Position numbers and translations under genes: made by a program
NCBI GenBank assembly: GCA_905221615.1
Contig: CAJNDT010000503.1
Span: 1 to 64,000 of the forward strand
Direction: 5' to 3'
Length of the DNA stretch: 64,000 nt
Origin: Symbiodinium sp. CCMP2592
Taxonomy: Eukaryota; Sar; Dinophyceae; Suessiales; Symbiodiniaceae
The notes under the pieces: generated by a model
Seen by the model: only the letters and a program-made list of their open reading frames with translations
Databases searched by the model: none
What the model was told of the DNA's origin: nothing
In this document: positions 22,848 through 32,899 of the stretch, piece by piece
Position numbering within the stretch: position 1 is the stretch's first letter
Layout: each line of letters opens with the position of its first letter

Positions 22848-25000
22848 CTCGAAGTGCTGCCGCCGATGGCCCAAAGTAGGGCAACTCGATCAAAAGCTGC
22901 GAATATGGAAGCAAGAAGTCAGCCAAGAATGGGAGCTCAGCCAAGAATGGGATTACTCAGTGGCGTCTGGTATGAAGGCAAAAATTGAGGCACTCAATGC
23001 TGAATCGTTGCGGCTACCTACATTGGCTGTCCGGAGTCACTTCGTTTCGGGAAACTTTTGGCTATCTGGGGCTCCTTAGGATCCTTCGGGTTTGCTTCGG
23101 GCTCGTTCGGGTTCGTTCTGGTTCGCTCGGGTGGGATTTTGGGGGCCATATACCATTCGTGGCTGTTCGCGCTTTTTCGCGGCTGAGTTCGCGCCCAAAC
23201 GCGGCTGAGTTTGGGGCGGTTTCGGGCCAAACCGAACCAAACCGAAAAAATCCTGCCGAAATTGAAAATTGAAAAACGAACCTAGCAACAAAGGAGCCAG
23301 AGCAGGCCACCCCTTTCCAAACGGGCCCCGTGGCTAAGACCCTCCGAAAGCCAAGAATGGGACAGCTCTCCCTCGGAGGCGCCCCGGAAACATAGCTTAG
23401 AACGAGCAATTGTTAAATTACTAATTACTATAATAAGTAAATATACCAGGTCCCCGGCTTTGTTGCCGTTGTACAGCATTCTTCAGAACGAACCGTGGCA
23501 TCCTGCGTGTTTGGGCTGCATGAACTCAGTGGGACTTACATATCGTAGCAGAGAACGGTTCTACGATAGCACGAAACAACTGCGTTTAAGGGTCGAGGGT
23601 CTCAATACAAAGTTTCCTTTGGGTCCTGGGTTCATATGGATGGATACATATCCTAAACTGGAGGTGGAAGGGAGGCATATCCTAAAGGTGGAAGGGAAGC
23701 CCGGGGCGGTGGCCTCGAACCTGAATACGATTTGGGTCTCTGTTGCTGCTTCGGGCGTCACAGCTTCAGGCCGGGATTGAATAGGAATACAGGACATATT
23801 GTTAATGTTGTTTTGAGTGAACATGTACACACGAAGATAAGGAGCAATGCTTCTTGTTTCTGGGTCATCTGTGCTGTACATAGATCGAACCTACATACTC
23901 CATTTCCCACACTTCTCAACATCCCGAGCGAGTGTGCAGATCTGCTTTGCAGAACTAATTACCATGTGTACGTGCATCAACTGGAAGGATCTCCGTGGTT
24001 GCTGCAAAGAGAAGCTGCCCGGCTCGGCCGAGCACCGAGATCACACCAGCTGAAGCAAAGGGTCCCAGGCAGATAGGAGGCAGTTGCTATTAAGGTCGAA
24101 GACGATACGTTCACTGGGTGATTTTTCTGCATCGGGCACTGCTTCCGATCATGTCTGTGCACTAGAGCATCTGGAGTTTAAAGTCCAGGGAGAGTCATGA
24201 CTTGCGACAAATTAGCAGCCACGAACCACTCTGGACTCGTGTCATCTTGCACTGCTGGAGCTTTGACTCTCTTGGCGTAGCGCAACCACCTTCTGCTATC
24301 CGCCTTAACAGCAGCCGAAACCTCAGATCGAAGATCTGCAAGAGCTCGCCCGAACCTCGCTCGGCCCAGGCCGGGCTGGACGGACACCGTGCGCAAGGGC
24401 GGCTCAGGGGGTTTCCGGGTGTTGATTAAGAAGGTCACAGGATTATGCAATGACTTTGGGCTCATATAGTTTTTAGATAGTTTCTGGGAATTCGGAATTA
24501 GATGGTTTGAAGCCAGAAAGAATAGGACACTTGCCTCAAAGGCACAGGTTGCAGGGTCTAGGGTTTCGAGGTATTTGGGAGATCGGGGTTATTGATTTAT
24601 GGGGCCGCTACTTATGATCACACCCCTTCAGGGATTCGATTGGGAACCGTATAACATACACCGAAGCTTGCCTTCGAAACAGTATATGTACCGAATTCTA
24701 AACCAAGGCTCTGCCACGGGTACGATTGGCTAAGTTTCAGGTCTTTCCCCCCTGTAACCTTGGCATTGCCATCCTGGTCGTAGGTCCGCTGAACCATTTG
24801 TTTTTCCGCCGAACATTCGGGAAGCCATCTCGGGCGATGCTTGTAGATGTCGCCGGTTTCGGGTCTATCTTAGCCAGTGGATATGGGCAAATAAACAACT
24901 AGACAATTAGCAAACCTGTAGGAACTCACATAAGATGTATATATGTCCATATATTATAATTGATTAATTTTCTTTACTTAATTTTTTTTAGTATACAAGA

Positions 25001-25031
<31 letters not shown>

Positions 25032-25078
25032 GTATACATACTTATATATGTGCAGATGCATACATACATACCTACATT
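22848..25078. other. Long spacer between genes B and C
   Basis: I recognise no confident gene. A 95-codon minus-strand segment at 24178-24465 (A-L-A-D-L-R-S-E-V-S-A-A-V-K-A-D) has a plausible protein-like composition and might be an isolated exon or a remnant. About 23080-23230 is a run of degenerate gttcgggt words. An AT dinucleotide tract lies at 25001-25028, just before the long palindrome. Confidence 0.45.
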
Positions 25079-25186
25079 ACTGTCATGCTGCAGAAGTAGG
25101 CTATGATAGCACATGCTACATATAAAGTATTATAATACTATATATGTATAATGTGCTATCATAGCCTACTTCTGCAGCATGACAGT
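25079..25186. repeat. 108-bp near-perfect palindrome
   Basis: Arms 25079-25114 and 25151-25186 are perfect 36-bp inverted repeats. The 36-bp centre is itself largely self-complementary (tacatata...tatatgta around agtattataatact), so almost the whole 108 bp can form one cruciform or hairpin. It begins 27 bp downstream of the gene C stop codon. It may be a foldback transposon or an RNA 3'-end structure. Confidence 0.9.
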
Positions 25187-25212
25187 ACGAACTCTACGAG
25201 TTTAGCGGGGCA

Positions 25213-26171
25213 CTAGAAACAAAGACTTCGGTAGATTATGGGGTATATGTTCGAGTGCCAGCGAAACATTCTGAGCAGCCGGCTGCTGTAGAGCCAGGTG
25301 GGCTTGTCCGCCCAATGACCATATGTTTTCATCTGCAGCGAAGTGCGGTAAACTGGTATCCTCTGAATCAGCCATTGGAATAACGGGTGCTCTTCCAACA
25401 AGCTTCCTCTAGGTTGCTCCAGGATCCAATAGACCCCCTTTGCCGAACAAACCAGTAGCAGGACCAGTGTTCTTACCGTCAAGAGATTGCCTTGCCACAC
25501 GGAAAGGATTTGATCATCCCCAAGTGGTCGCCCCATAGAACGACGAGTCTTTGACCGTGATCTCGGGATCACAAGCAAAATCAATGTTTGCCTTTTTCGA
25601 AACTACTTTATATTTACGATCCTTCTTTAATGACTGCTGTCCAGGAACAAGAAAACCCACGATGCACAAACCGGTGCGAAAAGAGCACCGGAACCTCTAT
25701 TCAGTCGGCAGCACTGTAGCACTGCATGCAGAAAGCCCGGTCCGGACAATAAATCTTGACCAAGAGAGTCATACCTGATGTCGAAGCAGGCAGCCGCTCG
25801 CAAATCCTGGTCCAACTTTGGGTGCATGAGTGGGCAAGGCTGCGTGGGTGCGAGGGTGCAATTAGGGGCTCTGGCAATTCGCCTATTTGGCCCTCTAGTC
25901 GTCTGTTGTTGTAGGATCCCAAAGCACACGTCTGGCACACCCAACAGAACAAGCCTATCCCCCCTCCCTCCGTCGTAAGAAAACGAAGACATGTCATGAC
26001 ATCGGCTTCACGGTCCTGTAGCTCGGCTACTGTAACCGCTGAATCGCCAGCAAAGACTTCGAAATGATCCAGAGCACCAATGCCGGCACACACCGGAAGA
26101 TCCAGGACCAAAGAAACCAACATGCCGATAACCTTGGCGATGGGGTTGGAAAATATGAAAGGTTGGACCAC
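25213..26171 (-). CDS. Gene C: methyltransferase-like dinoflagellate family protein
   Basis: I infer three exons. About 26171-25995 encodes H-F-E-V-F-A-G-D-S-A-V-T-V-A, resembling the F-x-G-x-G (motif I) end of a Rossmann methyltransferase strand. About 25797-25645 encodes G-P-G-F-L-H-A-V-L and A-L-F-A-P-V-C-A-S-W, resembling the P-C motif region of C5-cytosine methyltransferases. About 25565 to the stop at 25213 encodes R-S-K-T-R-R-S-M-G-R-P-L-G-D, a hydrophobic helix, I-L-E-Q-P-R-G-S-L-L-E-E-H-P and Y-G-H-W-A-D-K-P-T-W. I recall the E-Q-P-x-x-S-L-x-x-x-H-P family as high-copy and uncharacterised in dinoflagellates. The methyltransferase reading is an inference, and the catalytic P-C is changed to P-V-C, so activity is doubtful. 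Start and upstream exons are not resolved. The perfect palindrome lies directly downstream. Confidence 0.5.
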
Positions 26172-27583
26172 AACACTAGAAGCGTATGCAGATAGCTATG
26201 CAACTAGGCGACCATTGGGGCACCCATAGCTTTCAACCCAGACAGAATCCATCTGCGCTGTTGCTTTCGGCAGAATGTCGTTTTGACGGGCTGCCGATGC
26301 TTGGGATGGCGACTTTGATGCTTCGCCATTGCAATTGCAATACTTCAATCTACAGTTCTTTTGAAGAAGCTACTCGACACATGTTTCGCTGGCAGGATGG
26401 GCTTTATTAGTATTTGGAAGATCATATTTAATCTGTAGGAGGAACTAATTTATGGCTTCTGTTTCACGGCATAAAAGACTCCCAGGGCTCGGAAGTGTTC
26501 CCAGTTTCGGGGAGGATGGGCTTAGGTTGTGGGGTATGGAATATGATTTCGGAGGTGTTTGGTTTAGGCCCAGTTTAGGCTTTGGGGTCTCAGTTGTTGA
26601 GGCTTACAGCTCCAGGGTTTTGGGGGCTCAGGTTTTAATTCAAAGGCCTGAATATTGTTCATAGCATAGGGTAGTACTCCCTATTTCTGTCTATCTATCT
26701 AGACTCTATCGATCTGCATATATTTATATTTATATATGTACATACATATAGATTCACATACATACCCCCAAAACCCTGCTCCAAGAGTCCTCCGGTGTCT
26801 CGAGCAAGATAGTTGCACGGGTAGGTCCGTAAAACGAGGGTGTACATAGAGCCTATAAAGTGCTTCTCAAGCACTAAAACCATAGATAGATAAGGGGAAT
26901 CATATGAGTATATGCTATCCAAAGCCCGAACCCTGAGGCCTCAAACCCCTAGCCTGAAAAAACCCTCCCGAAAACCAAACCCGGGACTGAGAATACCAAA
27001 GCCCTGCATCCCTAAGCGTCCGAATCCCAACAAAAATCTAAGCCCCGAAGCCGTAAAACCTTGCAGTCTCTACAAGCGTGAATCACACCAGAAATCCCCA
27101 AACCCTACAACCCACACGCAGCTCAAGCCCGAAACCCACGCTACGGGGAAGCTTCAGAAAGGCGATTTAAGTTCTGGATACGGGTTTGAGGTCTCAAGAA
27201 CAGATATCGAAAGACCTAGAAGCAAACCAGCCCGGAGCCCATTATCTAAATCTATACGACGCTGCTCCTATTCCCTGGAGACCATGCAGAGCTCCTCGAG
27301 TGGTCACGATGTACACCAGTGGCAGGACCGAACCTGTGCCAGGAAAGCTTGACTGTGCAGGGTTCATGGAGCGGCTCCAAAGAGATTCTTTATGATCCGT
27401 GCAGTACAGCAATCGAGTGCACAAACGATTTTATCACGTGTGATCCAGCATGTCACCAGCAGCACTAGCACCGTATCGCATGAAGCCTTGAGACAAAACC
27501 TTTAGGCCACACGAACTATGTACAACCAGGTTTCACCCCTCCCAGCTGTACCATGTGTGGCTTGTGCCCGATCGATTTGTCAA
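26172..27583. other. Spacer between genes C and D
   Basis: No gene is recognised. It contains degenerate telomere-like words (gggtttagg-type around 26500-26650; ccctaaac-type around 26925-27140) and a short AT/TATC stretch near 26690-26760. The upstream exon(s) of gene C may lie in the first few hundred bases. Confidence 0.45.
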
Positions 27584-28410
27584 TCAGTTGGCGACCACAA
27601 ATCCTCCCATTCTCATGGCTTTCTGCCAAGCCTGCGCCGGGCCGCCGCTCTTCTTGAAAGCGATGGTGCCTTTGGCACCACCCGGAGCAGGCTTTTTCAC
27701 GTAGAATGCTCCTTTCTTCAAAAGCACGTCCACGGTGCCTGCTGGATTGCTGTCACCGTTCATGTAGATCTGCTTCGTGTAGCTGTAGGCGCCGTTGTGG
27801 GGCAGGGTCCAATCTGGCAGCGACTCAGTTGGAAATCCTCGCAACGAGAAGCCCTTGAACTCCGGCTCCGCATCCGCCGGCTCGGGGACCTCAAGCTCGC
27901 GCTCGTCCTCGTCATCGGAAGGGACCCTCGTTGAGGCTGCGGCCCCTGTAGAGCCACTAGACAGCCTCGCCTTCTTGCCATCGGACAAATGCATCAATCT
28001 GGCACGCTTGCTGCCACGCTTGCTGCCACGCTTGCTGCCACGCTTGAAGCTAGCACGCTTCGTCTTGATGCACTTGCCACTCTTATCAGCCCTCTTGGCC
28101 TTGATCTTCGAAGCCTTGCTCTTGGGCTTCGTGGACTTCTTCTTGGCCTCGAACTCATGAGAGAGATGTAGTACGTGCCGGGTTCATGCAACTACAGCAT
28201 ATGCCACAACTTGTACCTTGCATGCATAACAACAAACACACCATCCCCTTAAAGCACCTGGTAGATGACAGCTTGCGATGGATTTGCTTGCAACTGCTCC
28301 ATCACAGGGCCAATGTTCGAAGGCTCACTCAACAAAGCGGTTTGGCAGGAGCGGCCAAAACTAGGCAAAGCTCTGGACTCAGTCTTAGCACCAATACTCA
28401 GCATGCCCAT
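27584..28410 (-). CDS. Gene D: small basic two-exon protein with C-terminal G-G-x-x-x-A-W motif
   Basis: Exon 1 is 28410-28258: ATG, 51 codons, ending Q-A-V-I-Y-Q. It is followed by an in-phase GT donor at 28257. Exon 2 is 28153-27584, after an ATGAG acceptor. Joined, the product is about 240 residues. It has a basic stretch with a 12-bp tandem repeat (28011-28046, G-S-K-R three times), an acidic D-D-E-D-E-R-E-L-E linker and a compact C-terminal domain with S-Y-T-K, G-T-V-D-V-L-L-K-K-G-A-F-Y-V-K-K and G-G-P-A-Q-A-W-Q-K-A. I recall C-terminal domains of this kind as a large, uncharacterised dinoflagellate family. The basic N-terminal half suggests nucleic-acid binding. The phase and splice consensus make the two-exon model good. 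Confidence 0.65.
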
Positions 28411-28496
28411 GGCTTCGTGTAGCGAGGATGCCTTATATCACACGCACACAACGTAGCATGCAACACACAGAGGTGACGAGAGCTTTGGAGGTGCTG

Positions 28497-30771
28497 CTAA
28501 GGCTCAGAAATCGCAGGCTTTGATGCAGAGTCCTCGTCGTCCCTGAGAAAGCGCGGCTTGCAAAGGGGGTGTTCTTCAGGAGGTACCAGCACATGACCCT
28601 TCACGGCGACGCCATTATCATCCATCGCCACGGGCCAGCACTTGCGCGACTCATGATCGGGCATAGGCTCTTTTGGTCCCACGAAGAACTTATGCCTCTT
28701 GAGCATGGGGGGGCTGGGCTCACCATACTCAGGAACATCGTGCACCGAGCAATCATCCTCAGCCTCGTCGTGCCGGCTCGGTGACCTCCACGCTTCGTAC
28801 CAATCGGGCACGGTGTCTTCATCGTCGTCCTTGCTTTGGTCCAAAACCAGTGTCTCGGCATCGGTGAGGCCCTCCTCAAAGTCCGAATCCTGATCACCTT
28901 CGCTCGCTGCGAGGTCAGACCGGTCCTCACCGTCCGAAGCCTGGAGCTGCTTCACTTCGTCATCGATGTCGAACTGAGCCAACATTTTCTGGAGCTCGCT
29001 GCGGGTCACCTCCTTCGGCCAAGTCTCTACCGGACCCTTGATGGACTCGTCGTCGCTGCTATCCTTGCCATCACCCATGGACTCTTCGTTGTCGCTGCTC
29101 TCCTGACCATCGGCCACCTCTGTGGCAGCGACAAGGGCCATGCCGTGGCTCGCCTCGTCACCGGCAGCCTCGGCCCGATCATCGCCCATGGACTCTTCGT
29201 CGTCGCTGCTCTCCTGGTCGTTGCGAGCCTCTGTGGCAGCATCACCGGCAGCCTCGGCCCGATCATCGCCCATGGACTCTTCGTCGTCGCTGCTCTCCTG
29301 GTCGTTGCGAGCCTCTGTGGCAGCATCACCGGCAGCCTCGGCCCGATCATCGCCCATGGACTCTTCGTCGTCGCTGCTCTCCTGACCATCGGGAGCCTCT
29401 GTGGCAGCCTCGGCCCGATCATCGCCCTCTTCCTCGTCGCTGCTCTCCTGACCATCGGGAGCCTCTGTGGCAGCCTCGGCCCCATCATCGCTCATGGACT
29501 CTTCGTCACCGCTGCTCTCCTGACCATCGGCAACCTCTGTGGCAGCGACCAGGGCCATGCTGGGGCTAGCCTCATCACCGGAAGCCTCCTCCCCAGAACC
29601 ACCCTCGGACTCTTCGTCCTCGCCGCTATCCTTGTCACTCGCAGCCTCCTGCGAGCAACTCGTAGTTGGGAAAGGGTGTGTTGCAGAAAACCACAGAAGA
29701 GAGGGAGAGAGAGAGAGAGAGAGAGAGAGACACGCTAACACAAACCAAAGAGAGAGACGTGAGCTTGCAATCTACGTACATCGCATAGCTCAATCACTCG
29801 GAAAGGACCCAGAAATCTCCTCACGGGCGACCACTGCATCATCAGCTTGAGGCTGAGCGCGTCGATTGCGGTTGGCTAGGACCTGGGAGTTTGGATTCGG
29901 GGTCTTTATCATTTAAACATTCATGAAGGCTGAGGACACTGCTCGCGGGGAAGGCTTCAAGAAAGATTTCAGCTCTGTGACATATGGATCCAATGATTTC
30001 TCACCTGAGATCACACGGCTCGCAGATTAAGTAAGGTTCAGGGCTCAAGAAACCAGCTGCATCGATCTTGCATCCTATATCTAGTCAAGGTACTGTTCCT
30101 GTACAAGTAGCGCAAAGACGAGATCAGCTTTTTCAGCTTCCCAGCTTCACGACCGGCCAAGTCTTGTTTCGTCAGCAGGGCTTCCGGGGTGTCTCTCTTT
30201 GCAACCAGGAGTTTCTTGTCCAGGGTTCCATCTAGGTAAAGGAGCACGTCCGTCAAGTACAGTGCTGATGGCACCTGTAGTGAAGGGGAAATTGTCGTTC
30301 AAACAGAACTAACAGTATGAGCCACGCAGTGCTGACCTATATACCCGGCACCTTGTCCTCGAACATCTGCACTATTGGACGCAACCATACATAGTTCACC
30401 CGGATCTCCTGTTGTTTGGCAGCGGATGAAGGCGATATTATAGAAAAAAGTTCAAACTCTTGCACGACATCATCCCGATCCTTGTAGCCCGGCCGCGATA
30501 TGAGACTATCCAGAACCACGAGATCCCCTCCGCCGAATCGGCCCTGCTCGAAGATCTCTCTTGCATTCTGTGGAATGTTCGCCAGCATAGTGTTGGCTAG
30601 GTCAGCCTGAGAAGCAGTTCCAACCATAACACTACGAAAATGATGGAGAACAACCGTTTGTGCTGAGGTCTGCAATCGAGGGGCTACCTGCTTCTCTGTC
30701 CAAGCGATCTTTCCGGGTCGCACCGATTTCCACTGCGGGGCCGGGTTGGCGGCCGCAACTACTTCTGCCAT
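28497..30771 (-). CDS. Gene E: multi-exon protein with long acidic repeat region
   Basis: Exon 1 is 30771-30352 (ATG, 140 codons, M-A-E-V-V-A-A-A-N-P to M-F-E-D-K). The GT intron 30351-30275 ends CAG|G. Exon 2 is 30274 to about 30095 (V-P-S-A-L-Y-L-T-D-V, then D-L-A-G-R-E-A-G-K-L-K-K-L). A short exon lies near 29851-29785 (D-D-A-V-V-A-R-E-E-I). The last exon is about 29657 to TAG at 28499-28497. The last exon encodes about 390 residues, mostly E/D/S, including two identical 84-bp units (29181-29264 and 29265-29348) that give a 28-residue repeat, and ends in a Trp/Pro/His-containing region (D-W-Y-E-A-W-R-S, H-K-F-F-V-G-P-K). The N-terminal half looks ordered. I know no function; the family appears dinoflagellate-specific. 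A (GA)n tract at 29697-29730 lies in an intron. Confidence 0.6.
29181..29348 (-). repeat. Coding tandem repeat, 84-bp unit
   Basis: Two identical 84-bp units with diverged relatives on both sides encode E-S-M-G-D-D-R-A-E-A-A-G-D-A-A-T-E-A-R-N and the following D-Q-E-S-S-D-D-E. Unit length is a multiple of three, so copy number can change without a frameshift. Confidence 0.85.
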
Positions 30772-31716
30772 GCTAGCTTGTAGAGACGATCCTAACTCTA
30801 CTTTGCACTGCAGGGCCTGAAAGTCTCGGGAGATACAGCACGTCAGCGAAGCAGTTCAGATCCTGAAACTTCGTAATCTAGTGACACACACAACCTCAAA
30901 TAAATGTGACATATCTTACGCTTAGTTCTATATGTCTGTACAACATTCTATATATATATATATATATATGCATATATGTCTGTATTTTATGTGTTTATCT
31001 GTCTTATAGTCATGTGTTTACTTATTGATTTGATGCTATATTTGTATGCTTTCATACAGACACATGTCGGTAAGATGTACTCGTACTCGCACACGGGGCA
31101 CGATATATGGGTACACACTCTCTGCCCGTTGGAGCCTCCGCCGGTCGAAGCGAGGCTACTCGCCCCTGACCTCGGGACGTGTTTGGGTTATCATATCGGT
31201 CTAAAATTATTCAGAACTGTTTCGCCGAAGACGACTGTACTACAAATAAGATATTAGATAACCTGAGCAATAGCCTGGAGACAGATGAGGCTAGGACTTT
31301 TCTTTCCCAGCTTCAGCACGGCCAGCGTGTAGCCGGAAGCACATGGGAAGCAAGGTCCACGGTTTCAAGAAAACCCTATAGTCTGCATTCTCGGGTTACA
31401 ACATCGGTGTCTACAGCAGGAGCTGGAGCAGCATATAAGCCCGAAATCAAAAGCCCCAGACTATGCATCCTAAATTTCGCAACTCATGCGACCTTAGGGG
31501 CTCAAGGCTGGCTCAAGCAATGGGCTCTTGCCCTTTGGCCAAAAATGGCACTCAGGAACAACAGAAGCTCCGAGCATGGGGCTATATGGTAACCAGCGAG
31601 TCGAAGTGATAGGTTTTATCGGATTCCCACGGCTCATCAGCACCCGGAAAATGGGAAGGTTCTGTGTTTCCAGCGAGTAATATGCGGGGATAGGGATTAA
31701 GGCTTAGGGTCCAGGG
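30772..31716. other. Spacer upstream of gene E
   Basis: No gene is recognised. It holds a short AT microsatellite (about 30950-30970) and otherwise unremarkable sequence. The 5' untranslated region of gene E is presumably here. Confidence 0.5.
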
Positions 31717-31754
31717 TTCATGGGTGCTATGATGGGGTTCATAGCACCCATGAA
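31717..31754. repeat. Perfect 16-bp stem-loop near the right end of the insertion
   Basis: Arms 31717-31732 and 31739-31754 (ttcatgggtgctatga and its complement) enclose a 6-base loop (tggggt). It lies 122 bp inside the right end of the insertion. Confidence 0.85.
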
Positions 31755-31801
31755 TCCCGTTTTTTTTGTTTTGGCACTTGTCGCTTGGCCAAAAAGCCAC
31801 A

Positions 31802-32899
31802 TCAGCTGAGACATATCAACGCAAGTTGGCTACTACAAACGCAAGCTGCAGCTATCCTTGGTAGAACAGCTGTCCCTAGGACATCTTTCGATCCTATCGG
31901 TATGCCAGGGGCGCGGTGCAAACACGTGGGGCACTGCCCTCTGCACGCTTTGGTTCCCATGAACGGCCAACTGTTCGCTGCACTCATGTGAGTGAGGCTG
32001 ACGGAGCAATCCGGCACGAGCTCCAAAAGTGTCGCATGGGTAAGGATACCCGCCGCAACAGATCTATGTCTGTTGGCCTTGCAAACAACATGCACGGCAA
32101 TGGACCGAATCCCAGCCTCCTTGGCGTCGAGGATGTTCGCCAGGATGTGCCTAACGTGGGCAATCAAATTGGGATGGTCTGCGTGCTCCCGAATTATATC
32201 GGGGTTTGACCCAACATGCTTTGTGCGGTCGCGCTGTTCATCATTGCGCTGCTGGGCTTCTGCAGGCGTCAGATCGTCTTTGCGATCGTCTTTTAGCCAC
32301 ACCATGTCAAGCATCACCAGCATATAGCTGGTGGCAGACGCATACGTCGTGGTTGCATGCGTTTCCATCTCTTCGTGCTGTGCGAAGAGCTCGGCTGCTG
32401 TCCACTTCCCTCTGACGCGTTGCAGCCAGGCATGGTGCTCGAAGCCCCAGGTAAAAACATCAATAATGATGTCCGGGTTCGCTATGTCCCCCGCATAATA
32501 CGGCTGCAAAGCCAAATCCGGATTATACACGGATGCAGGGAGAGGCGTGTCGAGCTCCGGACCGTATGGTCCCCCACCTGGCATTATAACCAGGTTCCTG
32601 CCATGCGGATCCTTCTTCACAACCGCATCAAACTCGGCCAGCTCGCGGTGCCCTCTTGCGATTTCCTTCGGGTGCACTGTGGCACGAGCTGCAGGCGGGA
32701 TTCCTGGGCTGTCCCCAGGCCTGGCCTTCTCCGTGGGAGGAGCCTTCTTAGGCAGTGGACCTCCAGGTGGCGCCTTAGGCGGAGGCGCTGACGCCGGTGC
32801 GGCACTGTGGCCGACCGCTGGTGACTTCGCCATGGCACTGTGGCCAGGCTCCGGCGCTGCAAGAACCTTCGGTGCAGCCTTCGCCGTTGGAGGCGCCTT
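31802..32899 (-). CDS. Copia polyprotein segment with RapZ-C-like domain, truncated by the insertion
   Basis: The frame continues in phase from Gag-protease after a single TAG (32902-32900). The first ATG is at 32833, giving 343 codons. The N-terminal part is Pro/Ala/Lys-rich. Numbering from that ATG, residues 241-260 read I-A-V-H-V-V-C-K-A-N-R-H-R-S-V-A-A-G, closely like the C-terminal nucleotide-binding-like domain of RapZ (C-x3-R-H-R-S-V). Residues 297-304 are C-R-G-Q-C-P-T-C, a likely zinc site. Residues 1-319 are element sequence; residues 320-343 and the stop are read from the 17-kb insertion. In bacteria the RapZ C-terminal domain binds RNA and a sugar metabolite; its role in a retrotransposon is unknown. 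Confidence 0.65.
   Translation of the reverse strand, partial: KAPPTAKAAPKVLAAPEPGHSAMAKSPAVGHSAAPASAPPPKAPPGGPLPKKAPPTEKARPGDSPGIPPAARATVHPKEIARGHRELAEFDAVVKKDPHGRNLVIMPGGGPYGPELDTPLPASVYNPDLALQPYYAGDIANPDIIIDVFTWGFEHHAWLQRVRGKWTAAELFAQHEEMETHATTTYASATSYMLVMLDMVWLKDDRKDDLTPAEAQQRNDEQRDRTKHVGSNPDIIREHADHPNLIAHVRHILANILDAKEAGIRSIAVHVVCKANRHRSVAAGILTHATLLELVPDCSVSLTHMSAANSWPFMGTKACRGQCPTCLHRAPGIPIGSKDVLGTAVLPRIAAACVCSSQLALICLS
31839..31848. repeat. Inverted subterminal motif at the right end of the insertion
   Basis: acgcaagctg here is the reverse complement of cagcttgcgt in the left-end array (14703-14712). A related caacgcaagttg lies at about 31818-31829. Matching inverted motifs near both ends support a transposon-like structure. 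Confidence 0.45.
31877..31885. repeat. 9-bp target-site duplication of the insertion, right copy
   Basis: taggacatc, identical to 14602-14610. It marks the point where the copia RapZ-like frame runs into the insertion. Confidence 0.65.
31891..31902. repeat. Right arm of the interrupted palindrome
   Basis: atcctatcggta is complementary to 14577-14588. See the left arm. Confidence 0.6.

Larger units (their letters stand above)
14611..31876 (-). mobile_element. 17.3-kb gene-carrying insertion, candidate giant DNA transposon
   Basis: The insertion interrupts the copia polyprotein between the RapZ-C-like and the coiled-coil/RS regions. It is bounded by a 9-bp direct repeat (14602-14610 and 31877-31885). 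In the right-hand half of the copia frame, codons stay in phase up to the repeat and the last 24 codons before the stop come from insertion sequence. The left end has six units of a 20-bp repeat with core cagctaacgt or cagcttgcgt; the right end has two related motifs in inverted orientation. I see no long perfect terminal inverted repeat. It contains five multi-exon genes, A-E, all on the minus strand, and one of them has transposase-like motifs. The alternatives are an ectopic recombination product, a segmental insertion repaired with a short duplication, or an assembly join. Confidence 0.6.

Noticed and set aside
24178-24465. 95-codon minus-strand frame as a gene
   Set aside because: Composition is plausible, but there is no splice context, homologue or start; left as a possible remnant in the spacer entry.
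28836-29738. 300-codon plus-strand frame opposite gene E
   Set aside because: Antisense shadow of the acidic repeat; its own repeats simply mirror the 84-bp coding units.
14577-31902. The 12-bp inverted repeat as terminal inverted repeats of the 17-kb block
   Set aside because: Both arms lie outside the 9-bp direct repeat, and the right arm is in phase within copia coding sequence, so they belong to the host element.
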